A DNA stretch of 64,000 nucleotides from Limnohabitans sp. 2KL-27 (GTDB taxonomy: Bacteria > Pseudomonadota > Gammaproteobacteria > Burkholderiales > Burkholderiaceae_C), in assembly GCF_001269345.1 (NCBI RefSeq), contig NZ_CXOP01000002.1, positions 930,853-994,852 of the forward strand, in the 5' to 3' direction. Positions within the stretch are counted from its first letter, which is position 1; every line of letters begins with the position of its first letter. Positions 18,424-27,534 of the stretch are shown here, one piece after another. The translations under genes were made by a program, and so were the position numbers. The notes under the pieces are model-generated. The model made no database searches. It saw nothing but the letters and a program-made list of their open reading frames with translations, and was not told the origin of the DNA.

Positions 18424-19317
18424 TCAATGGGCCGCGACGCTGGCCTGCAAGAGGCGTTGCACCAGTGGGTGCTGGACTTTCTTTTCGGTCCCGATGGCGA
18501 AGAAATTTTCCTTCACCCCTTCGCAAGGCCCCAGGCGCTGCACATCGTAGTGCGCCAGCAACTCGTCGTGCATCCACTCGGCGGCTGGGAACACGCCCAT
18601 GCCACTTTCGCCAAAGGTCTTGAGCAAGGCGCTGTCTTCGAACTCGCCCACGATGCGCGGGCGGATGCCGTGCTGTTCAAACCAGTGGTCCAGCCGGGCG
18701 CGCACAGCGGTGTGGCCGGTGGGCAGCAGCACCGGCACCTCGGCCAGGCTGGCCGGAAACTTCTTCTTGGCCGACTTGACCAGCGCGGCCGTGCCATACC
18801 AAGACACAGGGGATGCGCCCAGTGCATGGTTGTAAAGCTTGATGTTGGCGTTGCCCGGCGCAGGGCGGTCCGACAGGACCACGTCCAGGCGGTGCAGTGC
18901 CAGGTCACCCAGCAGGTCGTCGAATTCACCCTCGTGGCAGAGCAAACGCAGATGCGGCTCACCCATCACCGGTTGCATGAGGCGGCGAACCACCAGTTTG
19001 GGCAGGCCGTCCGAGATGCCTGCGGCCAGCCGAACGGTGGGTGAACTGACCGCGTCGCGCACCAAGGAAGGCAGGTTTTCGCCCAGCTGAAAAATCTGGT
19101 CGGCTTGCTGCATGGCCGCCAGCCCGGCATCGGTCAGCACCAAGCCTCGACCTGCGGGTTTGAGCAAGGCATAGCCCAAAGACCGCTCCAGCTCTCGCAC
19201 CTGGGCACTCACCGTTTGCACGGCCATGTCGAGCTTGTCGGCCGCCCGGGTGATGCCACCTTCCTTGGCCACGACCCAAAAGTAATACAGGTGCTTGTAG
19301 TTGAAGGTGGTTCGCAT
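18424..19317 (-). CDS. NhaR-like LysR family transcriptional regulator
   Basis: A 297-residue LysR-type regulator. The N-terminal winged helix reads FNYKHLYYFWVVAKEGGITR, with AVQTVSAQVRELERSLG as recognition region; the NYxHLYYFW start is characteristic of the NhaR group (sodium/proton stress activators). The effector-binding domain runs from about residue 90 to the end. No nhaA is visible, and the adjacent convergent gene is terC, so the target is unknown. A 211-bp gap separates it from the divergent zinc-finger gene and probably holds both promoters. Confidence 0.85.
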   Translation of the reverse strand: MRTTFNYKHLYYFWVVAKEGGITRAADKLDMAVQTVSAQVRELERSLGYALLKPAGRGLVLTDAGLAAMQQADQIFQLGENLPSLVRDAVSSPTVRLAAGISDGLPKLVVRRLMQPVMGEPHLRLLCHEGEFDDLLGDLALHRLDVVLSDRPAPGNANIKLYNHALGASPVSWYGTAALVKSAKKKFPASLAEVPVLLPTGHTAVRARLDHWFEQHGIRPRIVGEFEDSALLKTFGESGMGVFPAAEWMHDELLAHYDVQRLGPCEGVKENFFAIGTEKKVQHPLVQRLLQASVAAH

Positions 19318-19528
19318 GAGCAGATTTTTTAAGAGGATTGATCAGCCATTATCTGCTTTTACAAGATTCATCGCGACCTTAAAGTCTGCGCAGAGTTGAA
19401 CTGCACCCCATGAGTTTTGGTCAATGGATTCCAACAGCGGCCATCGCGAATGCCTTGCCAAAGGGTGCCGTGAATTGGAAGAAGGTTTGACCCCCATGCT
19501 GCGCTTGTCCAAATTCAAAGGAATCATT

Positions 19529-19816
19529 ATGAAATGCCCTGTGTGCACCGATACCCCTCTTGTCATGGCCGAGCGCCAAGGCGTTGAGATCGATTACTGT
19601 CCGGCTTGCCGGGGGATCTGGCTGGACCGTGGCGAGCTGGACAAACTGCTCGACCGTGCTGCGGCTGCCGCCCCCTTGGCCGCTGCGCCACAACAACTTG
19701 CCCAGCCAGCACCACCTATGCCTCGTCCACAAGGCTATGGCGATGGGCGTTATGGCCAGGGTGACCGGGATCACTACCAACGCAAAAAGTCCTGGCTGCA
19801 TGAAATTTTTGACTGA
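19529..19816 (+). CDS. Small zinc-ribbon (zf-TFIIB) protein
   Basis: A 95-residue protein starting MKCPVCTDTPLVMAERQGVE with two CxxC knuckles (CPVC and CPAC), followed by the GIWLDRGELDKLL motif typical of the zf-TFIIB domain. The rest is a proline/alanine/glutamine-rich linker and a charged C-terminus (HYQRKKSWLHEIFD). ATG 19529 is preferred over the longer frame from 19424 because it starts at the domain and has AAAGGAA upstream. These proteins are widespread and largely uncharacterised; a zinc-dependent nucleic-acid or protein-binding role is likely but unproven. Confidence 0.82.
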   Translation: MKCPVCTDTPLVMAERQGVEIDYCPACRGIWLDRGELDKLLDRAAAAAPLAAAPQQLAQPAPPMPRPQGYGDGRYGQGDRDHYQRKKSWLHEIFD

Positions 19817-19853
19817 GCTTTCTGGCCACTCTCTGCAAGCTTTTCAGTCAGTC

Positions 19854-19886
19854 AGCGCTTGGGCCTGCCATGAAGACCCAAGCGTT
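19854..19886. terminator. Hairpin between convergent genes
   Basis: Perfect stem CGCTTGGG/CCCAAGCG extended by G-T and A-T pairs, with a 13-nt loop, between the zinc-ribbon gene and the end of the atu operon. The right arm runs into the acyl-CoA dehydrogenase stop. No clear U-tract on either side, so it may block read-through or protect 3' ends and not terminate strongly. Confidence 0.45.
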
Positions 19887-21055
19887 CAAATGCCCAGTTG
19901 TTTGGCCGCCAGCTCTTTCATGATCTCTTCGGCCCCGCCGCCGATCATCATCACTTTCACTTCACGGTAAACCCGCTCGCTCACGGTGCCGCGCATGAAG
20001 CCCATGCCGCCCAGCATTTGCACCGCGGCATCCGCGCAAAACTGCATGGTTTGGGTGGCGTGGTTTTTGAGTAGGCACACCTGTGCCACCCACTCGGCGC
20101 CAGTCTGGCCCGCATCGGCTTGCCGGGTGACCGCATCCACCCAGGCTTGGGTGGACAAGATGCGCATCTGCATGTCTATCAGTTTGTGGCGGATCGCTTG
20201 CCGCTCGATCAAGGCCGCGCCAAAGGTCTGGCGTTGGCGTGCCCAGTCCAGCGCTTCGTCAAAACAAGCCTCAGCAAAACCCAGTGCCATGGCCGACATG
20301 GCCAGGCGCTCGCCGTTGAAGTTGCCCATGATCATCTTGAAACCCGCGCCTTCGTCACCCAGCCGGTAACGCTGGGGCACGCGCACGCCGTCAAAGCGCA
20401 GTTGTGCGGTGTCCGAGCTGTGCCAGCCCATCTTGTGCAGGCGCGTGCGCGAGATGCCGGGTGTGTCGCCGGGCACCACCACCATCGAGATGCCGCTTGC
20501 CCCTTTGCTGGCCGGGTTGGTGCGCACGGCCAGCGTGATCCAGTCGGCGCGCAGGCCCGAGGTGATGAAGACTTTTTCGCCATCGATCACGTAGTCCGCA
20601 CCATCGGCACGCGCCGTGGTGCGCAGGCCGGCCACGTCGGAGCCGCCGCCGGGCTCGGTGATGGCCAGCGCCGCGATGCGCTCGCCGCGCAACACAGGCG
20701 GCACCACTTCGGCCTGCAGCTCGGTAGTGCCATGCGCCATGACTGGCGGTAAACCGATGTTGAGCGAAAACAGGCTGGCCATCACGCCACCGCTGCCGCC
20801 GTATCGCGCCAAAGTTTGTGACAGCAGGTTACGCGCACGCCAGGGTGCTGGCGTGCCGCCCAGGTGTTCGGGATAGCCCAGACCCAGCAAGCCCAGCTGT
20901 GCGGCTTGGGTGTAAAGCGATCGGTCAAACTGACCGGCTTCTTCCCAGGCGGGTACATGCGGGGCAATGGCTTGTTTGGCAAAACGCTCCACCGTGGCCT
21001 GCAGGCTTTGCAGATCTTCTGCGGTGAAATCGGTGGTGAATCCAGCGGTGCTCAT
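19886..21055 (-). CDS. Acyl-CoA dehydrogenase, last gene of the atu-type operon
   Basis: A 389-residue FAD-dependent acyl-CoA dehydrogenase that introduces the alpha,beta double bond in an acyl-CoA. Motifs are AITEPGGGSDVAGLRTTA (FAD/substrate region), VFITSGLRADW and the C-terminal QMLGGMGFMRGTVSERVYRE segment. The start at 21055 is set by the ATGA overlap with the carboxylase alpha-subunit gene; the longer open frame to 21388 overlaps that gene and is not dehydrogenase-like. Position at the end of the operon suggests it oxidises a pathway intermediate after carboxylation and hydration, or a side-chain acyl-CoA. Confidence 0.88.
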   Translation of the reverse strand: MSTAGFTTDFTAEDLQSLQATVERFAKQAIAPHVPAWEEAGQFDRSLYTQAAQLGLLGLGYPEHLGGTPAPWRARNLLSQTLARYGGSGGVMASLFSLNIGLPPVMAHGTTELQAEVVPPVLRGERIAALAITEPGGGSDVAGLRTTARADGADYVIDGEKVFITSGLRADWITLAVRTNPASKGASGISMVVVPGDTPGISRTRLHKMGWHSSDTAQLRFDGVRVPQRYRLGDEGAGFKMIMGNFNGERLAMSAMALGFAEACFDEALDWARQRQTFGAALIERQAIRHKLIDMQMRILSTQAWVDAVTRQADAGQTGAEWVAQVCLLKNHATQTMQFCADAAVQMLGGMGFMRGTVSERVYREVKVMMIGGGAEEIMKELAAKQLGI

Positions 21056-23028
21056 GCAGGGTCCTTCCATTGCACCAGCACCTGGCCGGGGCCCACTTGC
21101 TGACCCACGCTGGCTGAGAGGTTGCGCACCACCGCATTGCGGGGGGCGCACAAAATGTGTTCGAGCTTCATCGACTCGATGACCAGCACGGCATCGCCTT
21201 GCTTGACCGATTGCCCTTCTTGAACATGCAGCGCGATCAGCTTGCCGTTGAAGGGCGCGCGCAAAGACTGCGCGGCTTGGGCGCTGGCTTCTGTGAGGGG
21301 GGGGCTGTGGCTTTGGTCGGTGAGCCACAGCTCCCAACATGCAGGGCCTTGCAGCTGCACATGCCAGCGCTTGGTTGTGCCCATGCATGCCACAGCGCGA
21401 GCTTGCCAGTGGCGACCGTTGAGCGCGATGTGCTGCAGCTCGCCTTGATCCTGCACGTGGGCGTGGTCAGTGGCATCTTGGGTTTCAATGCGCACTTGCC
21501 CTTGCCCCAGCTCCTGCAGGTTCAGTGACACGACTTCATCGCCCAAGACCATGCGCACTGGGCGTGTGAACGGACTGGGCATCGTGGCGGCGGGTGCTTG
21601 CTGGGCGTACAGCACGGTCAGTACGGCCACGGTGCGTGCATCGCCCGTGGCTTGCAGGTTTTGGCGCACCGCATCGGCGTGTTCGGCCAAAAACGGAATC
21701 AAAGCCTCGCCCGCGCGGAACACCGGGTGCTGCAAGCAAGCCGCCAAAAATGCCCGGTTGGTGGGCAAGCCCAGCACAGCAGTTTGGTTCAGGCCAGCAC
21801 CCAGGCGGTCGATGGCTTCCAGGCGTGTGGGCGCGTGGGCGATCAGCTTGCCCAGCATGGCGTCGTAATGGGGCGTGACCACCGCGCCCGTGTGCAGGGC
21901 ATGGTCAAAGCGCAAGCCTTCGGGCGCGACAAAAGCCTGCACCGTGCCGGTTTGCGGGGTGAAGTGCTCGTCTTCGGCGCACAGCCGCACCTCGATGGCG
22001 TGCCCATGCAGGCGCACATCGGCCTGCGCCAGGGGCAGCGGCTCGCCGCGTGAAATGCGCAGCTGCCACGCCACCAGGTCCAAGCCGGTGAGCATTTCGG
22101 TCACCGGGTGCTCCACCTGCAAGCGGGTGTTCATCTCCATCAGATAAAACGGTTTGTCCGGCAGTGCTTCGTCCAGCAAAAACTCCACGGTCCCTGCGCC
22201 CACATAGCCCGCCGATTGTGCGAGCGCAATGGCCGCTTGTCCCAGTTGCTCGCGCAGCGCGGCACTCACCGCGGGGCTGGGCGATTCTTCGATGATCTTT
22301 TGGTGGCGGCGCTGCACCGAGCAGTCGCGCTCACCCAGGTGGATGCAGTGGCCGTGGCTGTCGGCCATGATTTGCACCTCGATGTGGCGGGGGCGAAGCA
22401 AGGCGCGCTCCATCAGCAATTCACCGTGGCCAAAACCGGCCAGCGCTTCCGAGCGGGCGCTGTGCAGCGCGGGCAGCAGCTGCGCCATGTCGGTCACCAG
22501 GCGCATGCCGCGCCCGCCACCCCCGGCTACCGCTTTCACCATGAGCGGCAAGCCCAGCTGCTGCGCTTGTGCGGTGAAGGTGGTGTCACTCTGGTCAGCG
22601 CCAAAGTAGCCCGGCAGACAGGGCACACCGTGTTGGCGTGCCAGCGCTTTGGCCGCCGACTTGCTGCCCAGCGCCCGGATGGCCGCAGGTGGCGGTCCGA
22701 CCCAGTTGAGGCCCGCGTCGATCACCGCCTGCGCAAAGTCGGCGTTCTCGCTCAAAAAACCATAGCCCGGGTGCACCGCATCCGCACCGCTGTCGCGTGC
22801 GGCTTGCAGCAGTTTGTCGATGCGCAGATACGAGTCGGCCGACAAGCTGCCGCCCAAAGCGACCGCGGTGTCGGCTTCCAGCACATGCAAGGCATCGCGG
22901 TCGGCGTCGGAATAAACGGCTACCGTCTGGATGCCCATGTGGCGGGCTGTTCGGACCACGCGGCGGGCGATCTCGCCCCGGTTGGCGATCAGCAGGCGGG
23001 TGATGCGGGGGGGCAAAGTGGCGGTCAT
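21052..23028 (-). CDS. atuF: Biotin-dependent acyl-CoA carboxylase alpha subunit (geranyl/methylcrotonyl-CoA type)
   Basis: A 658-residue subunit combining biotin carboxylase and biotin carboxyl carrier. The biotin carboxylase part starts LLIANRGEIARRVVRTARHM and has the ATP-grasp loop KAVAGGGGRGMRLV, EVQIMADSHGHCIHLGERDC and MEMNTRLQVEHPVTE. The carrier domain ends with ESMKLEHI, with the biotinylated lysine at about residue 621. It pairs with the carboxyltransferase encoded at 25025-26635. Gene context (AtuB/C/D/E homologues) favours geranyl-CoA carboxylase, but LiuD (methylcrotonyl-CoA) is very similar. ATGA overlaps occur on both sides. Confidence 0.87.
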   Translation of the reverse strand: MTATLPPRITRLLIANRGEIARRVVRTARHMGIQTVAVYSDADRDALHVLEADTAVALGGSLSADSYLRIDKLLQAARDSGADAVHPGYGFLSENADFAQAVIDAGLNWVGPPPAAIRALGSKSAAKALARQHGVPCLPGYFGADQSDTTFTAQAQQLGLPLMVKAVAGGGGRGMRLVTDMAQLLPALHSARSEALAGFGHGELLMERALLRPRHIEVQIMADSHGHCIHLGERDCSVQRRHQKIIEESPSPAVSAALREQLGQAAIALAQSAGYVGAGTVEFLLDEALPDKPFYLMEMNTRLQVEHPVTEMLTGLDLVAWQLRISRGEPLPLAQADVRLHGHAIEVRLCAEDEHFTPQTGTVQAFVAPEGLRFDHALHTGAVVTPHYDAMLGKLIAHAPTRLEAIDRLGAGLNQTAVLGLPTNRAFLAACLQHPVFRAGEALIPFLAEHADAVRQNLQATGDARTVAVLTVLYAQQAPAATMPSPFTRPVRMVLGDEVVSLNLQELGQGQVRIETQDATDHAHVQDQGELQHIALNGRHWQARAVACMGTTKRWHVQLQGPACWELWLTDQSHSPPLTEASAQAAQSLRAPFNGKLIALHVQEGQSVKQGDAVLVIESMKLEHILCAPRNAVVRNLSASVGQQVGPGQVLVQWKDPA

Positions 23029-23834
23029 TCAGGCTCCTTGCCGGAAAGAGCCCATGGGGCTGGCTGTTTGCGTGCAAAGGCGGCCAGGCCTTGCGCTGCT
23101 TCGCCGCTGCGCAGACCGCTGGCAAACGCTTGTGCTGCGGCATCGCGCAAGTCGGGCACCGGCCCCCGCAGTTGCCGCAGCAGCGCTTTGGTGCTGGCCA
23201 CCGCAGCGGGGGCAGCGCGCATGAGGCGCGTCAGCGTTGTTTGCCAAGCTTCATCGCTGTCCTCTTGGATGACTTCGTTCACCAAGCCCACTTGCAGCGC
23301 TTGCGCTGCGGTGTAGCTCAGGCCTTGCAGCAGGCATTGGCGCGCCGCGCTCTCGCCCAGGCGCTGCCACACCAAAGGCGCAATTTGCGCAGGCGGCAGG
23401 CCCAGCGTGACTTCGGGCGTGCCCAGCACCGAGCGCGTGGTGGCCACCACATGGTCGGCGCAGCACACCAGGCCAAAGCCGCCACCCATGGCCGCACCAT
23501 CGACACGGCACACCAGCAGCTGGGGCAGATTAGAGAGGGCGTGCAGCAGGTCACCAAAGCCCCGGTTCATGGCCAGCAGCGGGTCGGTCTGTCCGGCAGG
23601 CAGTGGCTGGCCGATCAGCTTGGCAAAGCCGCCCAAACTGCCGCCCGCGCAAAAGGCGCCGCCTGCGCCCGTCAGCACCACGATGCGCAGCGTCGTGTCT
23701 TGTGCGGCCCGCACACAGGCGCTGTGCAAGCCGTCCACCATGGCGTCGTTCAGGGCGTTGCGCGAGGTTGGGTCGTGGAGGGTCCAGGTTTCCACCGGCC
23801 CTTGGCGGTCGATCAAAAGCGGCGCAGTGCTCAT
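23025..23834 (-). CDS. atuE: Enoyl-CoA hydratase/isomerase (AtuE/LiuC type)
   Basis: A 269-residue crotonase-fold enzyme. It has the oxyanion-hole motifs IVVLTGAGGAFCAGGSLGG and VDGAAMGGGFGLVCCADHVV, followed by GLPPAQIAPLVWQRLGESAA. In the atu pathway this enzyme hydrates isohexenylglutaconyl-CoA; in leucine breakdown the homologue hydrates 3-methylglutaconyl-CoA. ATGA overlaps with the carboxylase alpha gene and with the dehydrogenase gene indicate strict coupling in the operon. Confidence 0.83.
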   Translation of the reverse strand: MSTAPLLIDRQGPVETWTLHDPTSRNALNDAMVDGLHSACVRAAQDTTLRIVVLTGAGGAFCAGGSLGGFAKLIGQPLPAGQTDPLLAMNRGFGDLLHALSNLPQLLVCRVDGAAMGGGFGLVCCADHVVATTRSVLGTPEVTLGLPPAQIAPLVWQRLGESAARQCLLQGLSYTAAQALQVGLVNEVIQEDSDEAWQTTLTRLMRAAPAAVASTKALLRQLRGPVPDLRDAAAQAFASGLRSGEAAQGLAAFARKQPAPWALSGKEPE

Positions 23835-25003
23835 GCTTGTGGTCGCTTGGCAATGCCCATCATCTTGGACAGGATGCCCAACATCACTTCGTCAGCGCCG
23901 CCGCCGATCGAGGCCAGACGGCCGTCGCGGTACATGCGCGAGACCTTGTTTTCCCAGGTGAAGCCCATGCCCCCCCAGAACTGCAGGCAGGTGTCGGGCA
24001 CGGTGCGGTTCAGGCGGCCCGCTTTGAGCTTGGCCATGGTGGCCCACTCGGTCACGTCTTCGCCTGCAATGTAGTGTTCGCAGGCCTGGTAGGTCAGGGC
24101 GCGCAGGCATTCGACCTCTGCCTTGAGTTCGGCCAGCTTGAACTGTACCCACTGCTGGTCGGCCAGTGTGCTGCCAAACAGCTTGCGCTCTTGCGCCCAA
24201 TCCACCGTCCACTGGATGCAGTGGGTCAGCGACTGCAGCGTGCTGGCGGCGCACCACAGGCGCTCCTCCTGGAACTGTTGCATTTGGTAGATGAAGCCCT
24301 GGCCCTCGGCCCCGATGCGGTAGCGCTGCGGCACGCGCACTTCATCGAAATAAATCAGCCCGGTGTCGCTGCTGTTCATGCCGATTTTTTTGATCTTTTT
24401 GCCCACCTCGATGCCAGGCAGCAGCTTGCCGTTTTCGCGCATGGGCACCATGACCAGGCTTTTGTTTTTATGGATGGGCCCCTCGCCGGTGTTGACCAGC
24501 ATGCACATCCAGTCGGCTTGCAGGCTGTTGGTGATCCACATCTTCTGGCCGCTGATCACGTAGTCGTCACCGTCCTTGCGGGCCACCGACTTGATGCCGG
24601 CCACATCGCTGCCCGCACCGGGCTCGCTCACGCCGATGCAGCCCACCATGTCGCCTGCAATCGCCGGGGCCAGAAATTGCGCGCGCAATTCGTCGCTGCC
24701 AAAACGCGCCAGCGCCGGTGTGGCCATGTCGGTTTGCACGCCAATGGCCATGGGGATGCCGCCGCAGTCGATGTGGCCCAGCGCTTCGGCCATGGCCATG
24801 CTGTAGGAGTAGTCCAGGCCCGCGCCGCCATAGGCCTCGGGCTTGGTCAGGCCCAAAAGGCCCAAGTCCCCCATCTTTTTGAACACTTCATGCGCCGGGA
24901 AAATTTCGGCCGCCTCCCATTCGTCCACATGGGGGTTGATCTCGGCTTCAATGAAACGCTTGAGCGTATTTTGAATTTCGCGGTGCTCGTGGGTGTATTG
25001 CAT
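23831..25003 (-). CDS. atuD: Acyl-CoA dehydrogenase, citronellyl-CoA dehydrogenase type
   Basis: A 390-residue acyl-CoA dehydrogenase beginning MQYTHEHREIQNTLKRFIEA, a start typical of AtuD-like proteins. Catalytic-domain motifs are GVSEPGAGSDVAGIKSVA, MWITNSLQADWMCMLVNTGE and the C-terminal LQFWGGMGFTWENKVSRMYR. In the atu pathway it would oxidise citronellyl-CoA to cis-geranyl-CoA. It lies 21 bp after the carboxyltransferase gene and overlaps the hydratase gene by ATGA. Confidence 0.83.
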   Translation of the reverse strand: MQYTHEHREIQNTLKRFIEAEINPHVDEWEAAEIFPAHEVFKKMGDLGLLGLTKPEAYGGAGLDYSYSMAMAEALGHIDCGGIPMAIGVQTDMATPALARFGSDELRAQFLAPAIAGDMVGCIGVSEPGAGSDVAGIKSVARKDGDDYVISGQKMWITNSLQADWMCMLVNTGEGPIHKNKSLVMVPMRENGKLLPGIEVGKKIKKIGMNSSDTGLIYFDEVRVPQRYRIGAEGQGFIYQMQQFQEERLWCAASTLQSLTHCIQWTVDWAQERKLFGSTLADQQWVQFKLAELKAEVECLRALTYQACEHYIAGEDVTEWATMAKLKAGRLNRTVPDTCLQFWGGMGFTWENKVSRMYRDGRLASIGGGADEVMLGILSKMMGIAKRPQA

Positions 25004-25024
25004 GGTTTTGTCTCCGTTGGGTTT

Positions 25025-26635
25025 TCACATCCGGGCCACGCCAAACGGGCTGGCGCGGGGTTGGCGGGCGGCACTCTCGGCGCAGGTGTCGAGGCAAAAA
25101 CCCAGCACGCTGCGGGTGTCACGCGGGTCGATCACGCCGTCATCGAGCACCAGACCGCTGGTGTAGAAGGCATCGGCCTGGGCCTCAAACAGCGCCACGA
25201 TCTTGTCGAATTGGGCCTGCATCTTGTCGGGGTCGGGCGTGATGCCTTTGCGGGCCATGCCGGCTTCGGCCACGATCTGCATGGTGCGAGCCGCTTGCTC
25301 GCCACCCATCACCGCCGTTTTGGCCCCCGGCCAGCTGAACAAAAAGCGCGGCGCATAGCCCCGCCCGCACATGCCGTAATTGCCCGCTCCAAAGGAGGCG
25401 CCGCACTGGATGGTGATTTGCGGCACGGTGGCATGGGTCACCGCTTGGATCATTTTGGAGCCGTGCTTGATCATGCCGCCTTGCTCGCTGTCCTTGCCCA
25501 CCATGTAGCCTGTGGTGTTTTGCAAATACACGATGGGGTGGCCCAGTTGGCACATCCACTGGATGAAGTGCGTGGCCTTGTTGGCCCCCGCCACATCGAT
25601 GGGACCGTTGTTGCTGATGAGGCCCACCGCATGGCCGCCGATGCGGGCTTGGGCGCACACCGTGGCCCCGCCATACAGCGGTTTGAATTCCAGAAAATCC
25701 GAATCGTCCACCAAACGCAAGATGACTTCGCGCATGTCGATGGGTTCGCGGTGGTGGGCCGGCATCAGACCCAGCAACTCTTGGGCGTCAAAGCGCGGGG
25801 GCTGGGACCTGCGCAGTGCCTTGTGCGCAGGCCAGTCCCAGCGCGCCACGACATCGCGTGCGGTGCCCAGGGCGTGGCGGTCGTCTTCGCACAGGTATTC
25901 GCCCAGGCCCGACACGCTGGTGTGCATTTCGGCCCCGCCCAGTTCTTCTTCGGTGGCGACTTCGCCCGTGGCGGCTTTGAGCAGGGGAGGGCCAGCCAAA
26001 AAGGCCCGTGACCTGCCGCGCACCATGATGACGGTGTCACTCAGCCCCGGCATGTAGGCCCCGCCTGCCGTGCCCGAGCCGTGTTGCACGGTGAGGACGG
26101 GCAAGCCTGCGGCCGACAAGCGTGCGAGGTTGCGAAACAGGCTGCCACCGAGCACAAAGCCCTCGACTTTGTACTGCATCAAGTTGGCCCCGGCGCTTTC
26201 AACCAGGTGCACAAAAGGCAACTTGTTTTCGAGGGCGAGTTCTTGCACGCGCAAGATTTTTTCCAAGCCCCGTGCCTGAATGGCCCCGGCCTCAATGCCC
26301 GAATCGCTGGCCACCACCATGCAGCGCACACCTTCGACAAAGCCTATGCCCGCGATCATGCCGCCGCCAGGCACCGACTTGGCCGCGTCGGCGGTGTCTT
26401 GCATGAAGCCCGCCAAGGCGCAAAGGGGCAAAAAGGGCGCGCCCGGGTCCAGCAGCAAGGCCACGCGTTCACGGGGCAGCAACTGGCCGCGCTTGTCGAA
26501 CACGGCTTTGGATTGGGCGGAAGCCTGCGCGGAGCGCTCCTGCAGGGCTTGCCACTGCGCCAGGCGGGCCAGCGCCGCTTCGCGCCGTTGTTGGGCCAAG
26601 GGGCTGTGGGGGTTCCAGGTGGATTCAAAAGTCAT
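25025..26635 (-). CDS. atuC: Acyl-CoA carboxylase carboxyltransferase subunit (geranyl-CoA type)
   Basis: A 536-residue carboxyltransferase that transfers CO2 from carboxybiotin to an unsaturated acyl-CoA. The N-terminal half has RGQLLPRERVALLLDPGAPF and LVESAGANLMQYKVEGFVLG; the C-terminal half has GGATVCAQARIGGHAVGLIS, NTTGYMVGKDSEQGGMIKHG and FGAGNYGMCGRGYAPRFLF. It partners the biotin subunit at 21052-23028. Geranyl- versus methylcrotonyl-CoA specificity depends on a few active-site residues I cannot place with confidence; context favours geranyl-CoA. The start overlaps the dehydrogenase/reductase gene by ATGA. Confidence 0.86.
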   Translation of the reverse strand: MTFESTWNPHSPLAQQRREAALARLAQWQALQERSAQASAQSKAVFDKRGQLLPRERVALLLDPGAPFLPLCALAGFMQDTADAAKSVPGGGMIAGIGFVEGVRCMVVASDSGIEAGAIQARGLEKILRVQELALENKLPFVHLVESAGANLMQYKVEGFVLGGSLFRNLARLSAAGLPVLTVQHGSGTAGGAYMPGLSDTVIMVRGRSRAFLAGPPLLKAATGEVATEEELGGAEMHTSVSGLGEYLCEDDRHALGTARDVVARWDWPAHKALRRSQPPRFDAQELLGLMPAHHREPIDMREVILRLVDDSDFLEFKPLYGGATVCAQARIGGHAVGLISNNGPIDVAGANKATHFIQWMCQLGHPIVYLQNTTGYMVGKDSEQGGMIKHGSKMIQAVTHATVPQITIQCGASFGAGNYGMCGRGYAPRFLFSWPGAKTAVMGGEQAARTMQIVAEAGMARKGITPDPDKMQAQFDKIVALFEAQADAFYTSGLVLDDGVIDPRDTRSVLGFCLDTCAESAARQPRASPFGVARM

Positions 26636-27534
26636 TGGAAAACCTTCGGCGTGACGGCGCGGTGAAAGCCGCCAAAGGCTTTGACGGCATCGCGTTCTTG
26701 CACTTCGGGTGAGGCCACGGTCTGCTGCCAGCCCATGCGCATTTGGGGGCGGGCACCGTCCACGCGCAGCACCGTGCCACTGATGAAGCTGGCGGCAGGG
26801 CAGAGCAAGAACACGATGGCCGCCGAGGTTTCAGCCTCGTTGCCAAAGCGGCCTTGCGGGACGGTTTTTCGGATCTCCCGCAACATGGGGCCGGCTTCAG
26901 GCGGGTAATGGTCCATGCCGCTGCTGGCGATGTAACCGGGGGCCACGGCGTTGACGCGAACACCGTTGGCCGCCCACTCCAATGCAGCGGTTTCGGTGAA
27001 ACTGACCATGCCTGCCCGCGCCGCGCCGCTGTGGCCCATGCCCGGCATGGAGCCCCACATGTCGGCCACGATGTTGACCACCGCGCCGCCGTGCTGTTGC
27101 ATGGATTGGTTGAAGCACTCGCGCGCCACCAAAAAGCCGCCGGTGAGGTTGGTGTCGATGACCGCTTGCCAGCCTTTGGCGCTGGTGCTTGCCAATGGCG
27201 AGATGTATTGCCCGCCAGCGTTGTTGACCAGGCCGTGGATGCGCCCGTGCTGCTGCACCACCTGCGCCACCATGGCTTGGACATCGCCCTCGCGCCGAAT
27301 GTCGCAGCTGTGCCAGCTCGCCTTGCCGCCGTCGCCCTCAATCTCTTGCGCGGTGTGGCGCAGCTTGTCGGGGTTGCGGCCCACCAGCACCACCTGCGCG
27401 CCCAGGTGGGCCAGTTCGTGGGCGGTGCAGCGGCCAATGCCGGAGCCGCCACCGGTGACGAGAATCACTTGCCCGGGCAGCAAGCCGGGGGTGAAGACCG
27501 AGCGGTAATGTGTTGCAGGGGATGAAGTGCTCAT
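26632..27534 (-). CDS. atuB: Short-chain dehydrogenase/reductase, AtuB/PECR type
   Basis: A 300-residue SDR protein with the NAD(P) motif VTGGGSGIGRCTAHELAHLG, NNAGGQ and the catalytic-region sequence MGHSGAARAGMVSFTETAAL. The HSGAARAG form in place of the classical YxxxK context is typical of peroxisomal trans-2-enoyl-CoA reductase-like SDRs and not a defect. In terpene operons AtuB is proposed to oxidise citronellol/citronellal or act on the CoA esters; the role is not settled. ATG 27534 is set by the ATGA overlap with the TetR gene; the longer open frame to 27798 is not SDR-like. Confidence 0.8.
   Translation of the reverse strand: MSTSSPATHYRSVFTPGLLPGQVILVTGGGSGIGRCTAHELAHLGAQVVLVGRNPDKLRHTAQEIEGDGGKASWHSCDIRREGDVQAMVAQVVQQHGRIHGLVNNAGGQYISPLASTSAKGWQAVIDTNLTGGFLVARECFNQSMQQHGGAVVNIVADMWGSMPGMGHSGAARAGMVSFTETAALEWAANGVRVNAVAPGYIASSGMDHYPPEAGPMLREIRKTVPQGRFGNEAETSAAIVFLLCPAASFISGTVLRVDGARPQMRMGWQQTVASPEVQERDAVKAFGGFHRAVTPKVFQ

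Noticed and set aside
23603..26011. 802-codon plus-strand frame opposite the atu-type operon
   Set aside because: Antisense shadow of atuE, atuD and atuC homologues, which have clear motifs and overlapping starts.
26081..26665. Small plus-strand frames inside atuC
   Set aside because: Shadows with no ribosome-binding site or domain; the region is explained by the carboxyltransferase.
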